Shown: positions 30,267 through 34,556 of the stretch, one piece after another | Position numbering within the stretch: the stretch's first letter is position 1 | Layout of the letters: each line of letters begins with the position of its first letter | IMG/VR virus record: IMGVR_UViG_3300022920_000021 | Coordinates: 1 to 34,556 of that record | DNA from: a virus | Length of the DNA: 34,556 nucleotides | Strand: one strand, 5' to 3' | The notes under the pieces: generated by a model | Seen by the model: only the letters and a program-made list of their open reading frames with translations | Database searches by the model: none | Told to the model about the DNA's origin: nothing | Program-made: the position numbers and the translations under genes

Positions 30267-31886
30267 CTACCACCCGCTTCCTATTTCTTGTTTAGCCATC
30301 TTTTCCTGATGCTTCACTTCTTCTTTAAACCAGCCCCAAGTGTGCCGCGTAATTTCTTTTTCGGGCTTGATGATATGAGCTGCGTACATTTGCTGAACCT
30401 TCATTCCAAGCCAACTTGCCGCGTCCACGAAATCATCAAACGTCCCATGCGGGAATTTTAATATCTCGTCCTCGGCCGCAAGCCTCCACCAGCTCCTGCG
30501 AGGCCACCAGACCCTGCGATCCGCCATAAGACCCTGCAACGATCTGGCCCGCGTTTCTTTGTCCTTGGAGGCGTGAACCTCCTCGATCACTGTGTTTACA
30601 CCTTCTTCCATCTTCCGCTTGCGCAGAAACGGACCTAGCGCCTGACCCATGTGCTGTTTCTCCGCCCACCAATACTGGGGCTTCCACTTGCGCATCAGGC
30701 CAATCATCTTTTCAACTTGCTGCTGGGCATCTATTCGCTCCCAGACACAATCTAAAATATAAATATCGCCATTCTTATCCACCCCCGCGACAACCATAGC
30801 GGTCTTATCGTTCCGCTCCCCTGTCGCTACCGCGTGATCGGATGCTGCATAAATACGCATATCATCGTTCTTAGGCGGATCGTCATAGTATTGAAACCAT
30901 GCCTTCCTGAAATAGGTGCCTTCTTCCGGCGAGGGCCGCTGCTGATACAGAGCCTCAAAACCCCTCGGATTCAACCGCCGCTGGGCCTCACCAAATTCCT
31001 CACTGAATCGCTCCGGCCACAACACTTCGCCTGGCTTACGTTTTAACGGATCGTTCTCCAGCGCGAAAAACGGAAAATTAATAATCTTCCACTTCTTCGC
31101 TTCTTCCTCATCGTAATGAGGATTCTGCGGGTCCGTCAGCCGACCAACAATATCGTCCTCATGCCAGCGAGTTAACGTGATAATCACAGACGCACCAACA
31201 GACATTTGCCGCGTCATAAATACCTTGGTAAACCACTCCCACGCCTTATCTCTAATCGTGTTCGACTCAGCCTCATCGGAATCCTTAAACGGATCATCAA
31301 TGACACCCTTGTGAAATCCTCGGCCGGTCAACGATCCGCCTCGACCCACAAACACCGCTGTACCACCTTCCTTACTCACCAAGCGACCCGCACTAGCCGA
31401 TCCTTTGCGCAATTCAAACTCAGGAAATATTGAGCCGAATGCTGGCGACTGAATCATGTTTCTGACCTCTCGGCCAAAGTCACCCGCAAAATCCTCGTTG
31501 TATGTTGCAAACGCTACTGACTCATACGGATTGCGACCCATTAGCCAGGCGAGAAATATTTTACTAACCAGCTGACTTTTCCCATGCCTCGGCGGCATCG
31601 TTACAATCAGCCTTGGGTATTCACCCTTATCAACCTTATCCAACGCATACGCCATAACCTCATGGTGCTTTGCCACCATGTACTGTGACTTGTTTGGATC
31701 ATCCGGATCGTCCGGATGCGGCATCATCAATTTTGCAAAACGCAGCAAATCACTCTGCGCCTCCTTGTACGCTGCTACACGCTCAAGAAGACGCAGGTAA
31801 TCCAGAACCTCTTTTTGATCCGCCGTTTCGCCTGGCGTTTCAATTTTGGTACGGATCGTGACCTGCTTGGGTTTTGCTTTTGCCAT
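30267..31886 (-). CDS. terL: Large terminase subunit
   Basis: 539 aa. ATPase half: Walker A MPPRHGKSQ (about residues 97-105), Walker B HKGVIDDP (about 192-199), and the coupling motif TLTRWHEDD (237-245). Nuclease half: YAASDHAVATGERNDKTAMVV (about 346-366) with the first acidic residue, KWKPQYWWAEKQH in the middle and FDDFVDAASWLG near the end. It cuts and pumps phage DNA into proheads. No small terminase is recognisable in this window, so it may lie beyond the right edge or be too diverged. The N-terminus is basic. The stop comes just before the portal start. Confidence 0.96.
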   Translation of the reverse strand: MAKAKPKQVTIRTKIETPGETADQKEVLDYLRLLERVAAYKEAQSDLLRFAKLMMPHPDDPDDPNKSQYMVAKHHEVMAYALDKVDKGEYPRLIVTMPPRHGKSQLVSKIFLAWLMGRNPYESVAFATYNEDFAGDFGREVRNMIQSPAFGSIFPEFELRKGSASAGRLVSKEGGTAVFVGRGGSLTGRGFHKGVIDDPFKDSDEAESNTIRDKAWEWFTKVFMTRQMSVGASVIITLTRWHEDDIVGRLTDPQNPHYDEEEAKKWKIINFPFFALENDPLKRKPGEVLWPERFSEEFGEAQRRLNPRGFEALYQQRPSPEEGTYFRKAWFQYYDDPPKNDDMRIYAASDHAVATGERNDKTAMVVAGVDKNGDIYILDCVWERIDAQQQVEKMIGLMRKWKPQYWWAEKQHMGQALGPFLRKRKMEEGVNTVIEEVHASKDKETRARSLQGLMADRRVWWPRRSWWRLAAEDEILKFPHGTFDDFVDAASWLGMKVQQMYAAHIIKPEKEITRHTWGWFKEEVKHQEKMAKQEIGSGW

Positions 31887-31888
31887 GC

Positions 31889-32167
31889 CTAGTCAGCCTT
31901 TGTCTTTGTCTTTGTCTTTTTCACTAACACCTCTGGCTCTGGCTCTGGCTCTGAATAAGGCGGCGTTGAAATATCAACAACACCATTGGGCAGAGCAACC
32001 GCGCCCGTAGAATCCCTACCTACCTCGCCATTACCTCCAGCAGGAATCGCACTATATGCAACGTCTGCCAGTTCCGTTGTTAAAGGTCTGTCCGCATCAG
32101 CCATATGTCCGGGGACGATAGTTGCTGGGGCAAGGACATTTTTCGCTTGGTCAATCATGGCTTTCAC
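31889..32167 (-). CDS. 92-aa small protein before the large terminase
   Basis: Not recognised. It is short, Ala/Pro/Gly-rich in the middle (AIPAGGNGEVGRDSTGAVALPNG) and ends in acidic EPEPEPE and basic KKTKTKTK repeats encoded by tandem repeats in the DNA (GTCTTT and GGCTCT on the plus strand). It has a purine-rich ribosome site (GAAAGGTGAAAGCC) before ATG and ends two bases before terL. The position matches where a small terminase is often found, but length and composition do not look like one. It could be a virion decoration or packaging accessory protein. Confidence 0.7.
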   Translation of the reverse strand: MKAMIDQAKNVLAPATIVPGHMADADRPLTTELADVAYSAIPAGGNGEVGRDSTGAVALPNGVVDISTPPYSEPEPEPEVLVKKTKTKTKAD

Positions 32168-32182
32168 CTTTCGTTAGTTGTA

Positions 32183-32227
32183 CTACCAATCCCAGTCATA
32201 GGGTTCGTTATCAATCGGCGGCTCCAT
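32183..32227 (-). CDS. Possible 14-codon leader peptide
   Basis: ATG at 32227 with GGAGG six bases upstream opens a 14-codon frame reading MEPPIDNEPYDWDW. It overlaps the end of the lipoprotein gene and ends 16 bases before the 92-aa gene's ATG. The perfect ribosome site is notable; it may be a leader peptide or a chance short frame. Confidence 0.25.
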   Translation of the reverse strand: MEPPIDNEPYDWDW

Positions 32228-32414
32228 CGCGGCCCTCCGATAAATCATTTTCACAGCGCGCGAAAAAACACGCGATGATTGTCATCCTTGAATCTTCTTC
32301 TTCGTCTTCGGGCATGGGGTAGGAAACACAAGCGGATAACATTCCGCACACCAGTAGCCCGATTGCCCATGCGTATATATTTGCTGACCCTTTACTTCGT
32401 TGCATCGGTTGCAT
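32211..32414 (-). CDS. 67-aa lipoprotein
   Basis: The N-terminus is a lipoprotein signal: MQRSKGSANIYAWAIGLLV with a hydrophobic core and the lipobox LSAC (Cys29). The mature part is short, with acidic PEDEEEDSR and a Cys pair in IIACFFARC. Starts directly after the stop of the preceding lipoprotein gene (TAGATG). It has the size of an outer-membrane spanin or of a superinfection-exclusion lipoprotein such as T5 Llp, but lacks the Pro-rich sequence expected of Rz1-type spanins. Whether it acts in the cell or in the virion is unknown. Confidence 0.75.
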   Translation of the reverse strand: MQPMQRSKGSANIYAWAIGLLVCGMLSACVSYPMPEDEEEDSRMTIIACFFARCENDLSEGRDGAAD

Positions 32415-33134
32415 CTAGATGGGGTCTCCCGGCCCGAGTCTAAGTTCATCGTCATCCTCTATGATCGGCGTGATCTCCACTGTAGGCGTGATCTCCACTA
32501 TAGGAGTTATCTCAACCACTGGAACAACCTCCACAACGGGCTGGACTATCGGTTGTAACGAAACCGACAAATCGTTAATTAATTCATTAGTATCTAGCGT
32601 CACATTTTCAATCACACTAAACCCACCAGCAGCTACATCGCTAACAAGCCCCAATGACGTTTCAACAATACCAAGTGCTTGCGTTGTACCCGCATTGCCT
32701 CGCGTTGCCACTGCGTTGATGGTCGATGCGTTTAAACGTGCAGAATTGGTCTGGATGTCTCTATTAGCCGCAATGCTTATCCTACTGGTCTGTGCCTGAG
32801 AATCTGCAATGCTCTTGTTACTGTCGGCCTGTATCCACAGTGCCGCTATCCCTGCCACTGGAGCGGCCAATGCTCTGGTATACGACAGGGCTTCATCTTC
32901 AATGTACTGAGGCTGTAGAGTCTGCTCTCGCGTCAGTGCCAGCGCCATGACCGCCGCAACCGCTGCGCTTGAGTCGCCACCGTTGCTCCGAGCCATATTT
33001 GCCAATGCTGCATACTTAGCTTGCTGGGTTGCACTCTGGGCTTTCGCCGCTTCTGCAATGGCAAGGTAATAATCCGTTCTCGCCTGGCCCGCGCAACCCG
33101 TTAAGAAAACCACCAACAATAAAACTCGCATCAT
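32415..33134 (-). CDS. 239-aa lipoprotein
   Basis: The signal peptide is MMRVLLLVVFLTGCAGQ with lipobox LTGC (Cys14). The mature region is Ala-rich and helical (AKAQSATQQAKYAALANMAR; TREQTLQPQYIEDEALSYTRALAAPVAGIAALW), followed by Asn/Thr/Ser-rich strands, then a repetitive C-terminal stretch with Val-Glu-Ile-Thr-Pro repeats (EITPIVEITPTVEITP) and an acidic end. It is likely exported and anchored in the outer or inner membrane. It sits directly before the 67-aa lipoprotein and after the Gly-rich adhesin, so an effect on the cell surface after infection is plausible. Not recognised as any named family. Confidence 0.78.
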   Translation of the reverse strand: MMRVLLLVVFLTGCAGQARTDYYLAIAEAAKAQSATQQAKYAALANMARSNGGDSSAAVAAVMALALTREQTLQPQYIEDEALSYTRALAAPVAGIAALWIQADSNKSIADSQAQTSRISIAANRDIQTNSARLNASTINAVATRGNAGTTQALGIVETSLGLVSDVAAGGFSVIENVTLDTNELINDLSVSLQPIVQPVVEVVPVVEITPIVEITPTVEITPIIEDDDELRLGPGDPI

Positions 33135-33143
33135 TTTTCTCCG

Positions 33144-34211
33144 TTAACCCAACCAAGGGAACGTATTTGTATTTCCCCATTTCACATTGACCGCACCATC
33201 TGTACCCTTGTAGACGTTTGTCACGCCAGTGCCGGGATTAGTCCCCGCACCACCACCCTTGCCATATGCACCGTTAGAGCCATTGCCCCCTTTTGTGGGT
33301 TCTGTGACTGTCTGATTGTTACTGGAAATCGGCGCACCCGCTGTCTTGGAACCTATACCAGCAGTACCTGTGGGGCCAGCGTAGTCAACACCCACGCCAC
33401 CGCCCCTGCTACTAGAAAAGCCGCCCATAGTTGCTCCAACGGTTGGTACGGGAAGGTACGCAGGATTCTTAACACTACCACCGTCTATGAAGTAATACAT
33501 TCCCGCAGCACCACCACCGCCACCAGCCCTACTAGCTGTAAGCCCATCACCCCCCTGTTGGGGTGGGAAGGTATTTATGCCAGTGCCGGGATTTACGCTG
33601 TTACCCCCGCGAGCACCATTGGACACCATAGATGCCGCACCGCCACCTCCACCAGCCATAGTGTAGGGGAACGTGTAATAGGCAACGTACTTCATCGCGC
33701 CACCAGTGCCGCCCATACCACCACGAAAGGCAGCGTCCCCGGCGTTAGCTGCACCGAGGCTTGCGGCAGTCTGAAGACCTGTTCTAGCGTTGCAGGTTGC
33801 GGTATTTTTAAAGTATGTCCCAACCTCCAAGCCCACATCCCCCTCGACTGTGACATTAACCGTTATCTGCTGCCCCGGTGTAACGGCAATATTATTCTTG
33901 TAAGCACACGCACCACCAGCGCCACCGCCTCTGGCTACGTCTACCACAGGTGCGCCTCGCCCACCGCCGCCTACGCAACACACATGAACCTTTGTTACAC
34001 CCGCAGGAACCGTAAAAGTCCCAGAGGACTCAAATAACTGAGAACCCACGATGTCAGCAGACTTACCCGCAAAGTCCTTTAACTTAATCGCGCCAGAGGC
34101 AGGGACACCATCAGCCGCACCGTAATAATTCTTCAGCGCACGATTAGCCGCAGCACCTCCAAACTCCTGCTGGATAGAGAGCAGCGTAATGTTGGAAGTG
34201 GGGACTGCCAT
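33144..34211 (-). CDS. Glycine-rich tail adhesin-like protein
   Basis: 355 aa. The first 50 residues (MAVPTSNITLLSIQQEFGG, then GVPASGAIKLKDFAGKS) follow the short module seen at the start of many tail-fibre and phage adhesin genes. From residue about 65 (SSGTFTVPAGVTKVHVCCVGGGGRG) to the end the protein is dominated by polyglycine motifs such as AGGGGGAAS and RAGGGGGAAG, alternating with variable segments. This resembles glycine-rich phage adhesins that form polyglycine sandwiches, with loops binding the receptor. It is not in the same place as the main fibre and lies in front of the lipoproteins. The start overlaps the preceding stop as TAATG. Confidence 0.82.
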   Translation of the reverse strand: MAVPTSNITLLSIQQEFGGAAANRALKNYYGAADGVPASGAIKLKDFAGKSADIVGSQLFESSGTFTVPAGVTKVHVCCVGGGGRGAPVVDVARGGGAGGACAYKNNIAVTPGQQITVNVTVEGDVGLEVGTYFKNTATCNARTGLQTAASLGAANAGDAAFRGGMGGTGGAMKYVAYYTFPYTMAGGGGGAASMVSNGARGGNSVNPGTGINTFPPQQGGDGLTASRAGGGGGAAGMYYFIDGGSVKNPAYLPVPTVGATMGGFSSSRGGGVGVDYAGPTGTAGIGSKTAGAPISSNNQTVTEPTKGGNGSNGAYGKGGGAGTNPGTGVTNVYKGTDGAVNVKWGNTNTFPWLG

Positions 34212-34555
34212 TAGCGTGAACGAGCCTCGCTAGGTGAGGGCGGTATCTGTGGCACAACATCGTTGCTCACCGTCACACTGACTTTCAAATCGCTTACCGA
34301 GATGCTGTGCTTGAAGTGCCACAAGGCTTTATGACTATCGCCATCGCTCTCCATCTCAATCCAGATGTTCTTTGTGTCCTCCAGCAAACTATCACTAACA
34401 GGCATGTACGCAGGTTCCGCTGCCAGCGTCATGTCGAGCGTTGTCTTGGAGGAAAACGCCTCTTGGGAAACAACGGGTTCGCCTTCCTCATTCGCAGTTG
34501 TCAGAGTGTAAGTGCCGCTGACAGTTATCTCGCTGCCCTTGTTAAACCCACCGTC
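34211..34555 (-). CDS. Partial virion-type protein, start beyond the right edge
   Basis: The frame is open from the window edge to a TAA at 34211-34213, and an internal ATG at 34432 is unlikely to be the true start because the coding sense continues upstream (SEITVSGTYTLTTANEEGE). The visible part is strand-rich with repeated Ser/Val/Thr patterns (KHSISVSDLKVSVTVSND), like an immunoglobulin-like or tail-associated domain. No family recognised. It ends in a TAATG coupling with the Gly-rich adhesin, so it is the first visible gene of the late operon and probably a tail or fibre protein. Confidence 0.75.
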   Translation of the reverse strand, partial: DGGFNKGSEITVSGTYTLTTANEEGEPVVSQEAFSSKTTLDMTLAAEPAYMPVSDSLLEDTKNIWIEMESDGDSHKALWHFKHSISVSDLKVSVTVSNDVVPQIPPSPSEARSR

Positions 34556-34556
34556 T

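Larger units (their letters stand above)
24..33088. repeat. Dispersed octamer CGCCTGGC, 36 copies
   Basis: Exact copies read by eye. Plus strand starts: 1225, about 1718, 2505, 4528, 5473, 6729, 8718, 10428, 11220, 11667, 13235, 15967, 18546, 18720, 19774, 21289, 23629, 26682, 27260, 28228, 28461, 30217, 31028, 31829, 33081 (25). Minus strand (as GCCAGGCG): 24, 2380, 4014, 12119, 13950, 14969, 16731, 21938, 25041, 29645, 31544 (11). In 19 of 36 the ninth base is G, giving the near-palindrome CGCCTGGCG. Flanks outside the eight bases are otherwise not conserved. All copies are inside genes, and all three frames are used, so the conservation is at DNA level. The core contains CCTGG, a Dcm/EcoRII-type site. 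Confidence 0.85.

Noticed and set aside
31889-32167. Small terminase subunit
   Set aside because: Position would fit, but the protein is too short and Pro/Gly/Ala-rich and lacks an N-terminal helix-turn-helix.
1-34556. CRISPR array, insertion sequence or rRNA
   Set aside because: No regularly spaced repeats, no transposase gene and no rRNA-like segment were seen in the window.

Overview
The window looks like most of the genome of a short-tailed (podovirus-type), temperate, tailed bacteriophage of a gammaproteobacterium. The host guess rests on one thing: the phage carries the 3' half of an elongator tRNA-Met gene with an encoded CCA end, of the type used as an attachment site in Gammaproteobacteria. 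That tRNA fragment sits in the middle of phage genes, between the integrase block and the end of the structural operon. The sequence therefore reads as a free (unintegrated) phage genome with an intact attP, not as an integrated prophage. Both window edges cut genes: a helicase at the left and a virion-type gene at the right. No holin, endolysin or replication polymerase is visible.

Left block (1-4246, minus strand): a tightly overlapping early operon. From its promoter it encodes a 64-aa protein, a YqaJ-type exonuclease, a RecT-type annealase, a string of very small proteins (63, 48, 98, 47, 52 and 72 aa, including a zinc ribbon and a Cys-rich protein), then a DEAH helicase that runs off the window. 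Almost every junction is a 1-8 nt stop/start overlap; one pair (48/63 aa) overlaps by 41 nt. Region 4247-4452 holds two divergent promoters and candidate operators.

Plus-strand block (4453-6394): an XRE repressor, an excisionase-like protein, a tyrosine integrase and an unrecognised 143-aa protein, each overlapping the next. It is followed by attP (about 6397-6676), with arm-type repeats, a terminator hairpin and the tRNA-Met core.

Right block (6674-34555, minus strand, read from right to left): a virion operon in the order partial protein, Gly-rich tail adhesin, two lipoproteins, small protein, large terminase, portal, small winged-helix-like protein, scaffold, major capsid, small protein, adaptor fused to a tail fibre with an S74 chaperone, nozzle-like protein, HlyC-type acyltransferase, three internal-virion-type proteins (225, 283 and 362 aa), a 3186-aa polyvalent protein and a 265-aa HEXXH protein. 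The polyvalent protein combines a DdrB/ParB-like domain, a cytosine-methyltransferase-like domain and a metallopeptidase-like domain, and is probably injected with the DNA.

The signals most worth attention are: (1) the octamer CGCCTGGC, which I count 36 times across the window on both strands and in all reading frames, against about one expected by chance; (2) an out-of-frame 81-codon polybasic ORF with a strong ribosome binding site inside the disordered linker of the giant gene; (3) the natural fusion of a neck adaptor to a tail fibre through a Gly/Ser linker; (4) an RTX-toxin-activator-like acyltransferase among virion genes; (5) attP in mid-window with shared GTAGAC boxes at attP and the early switch region.
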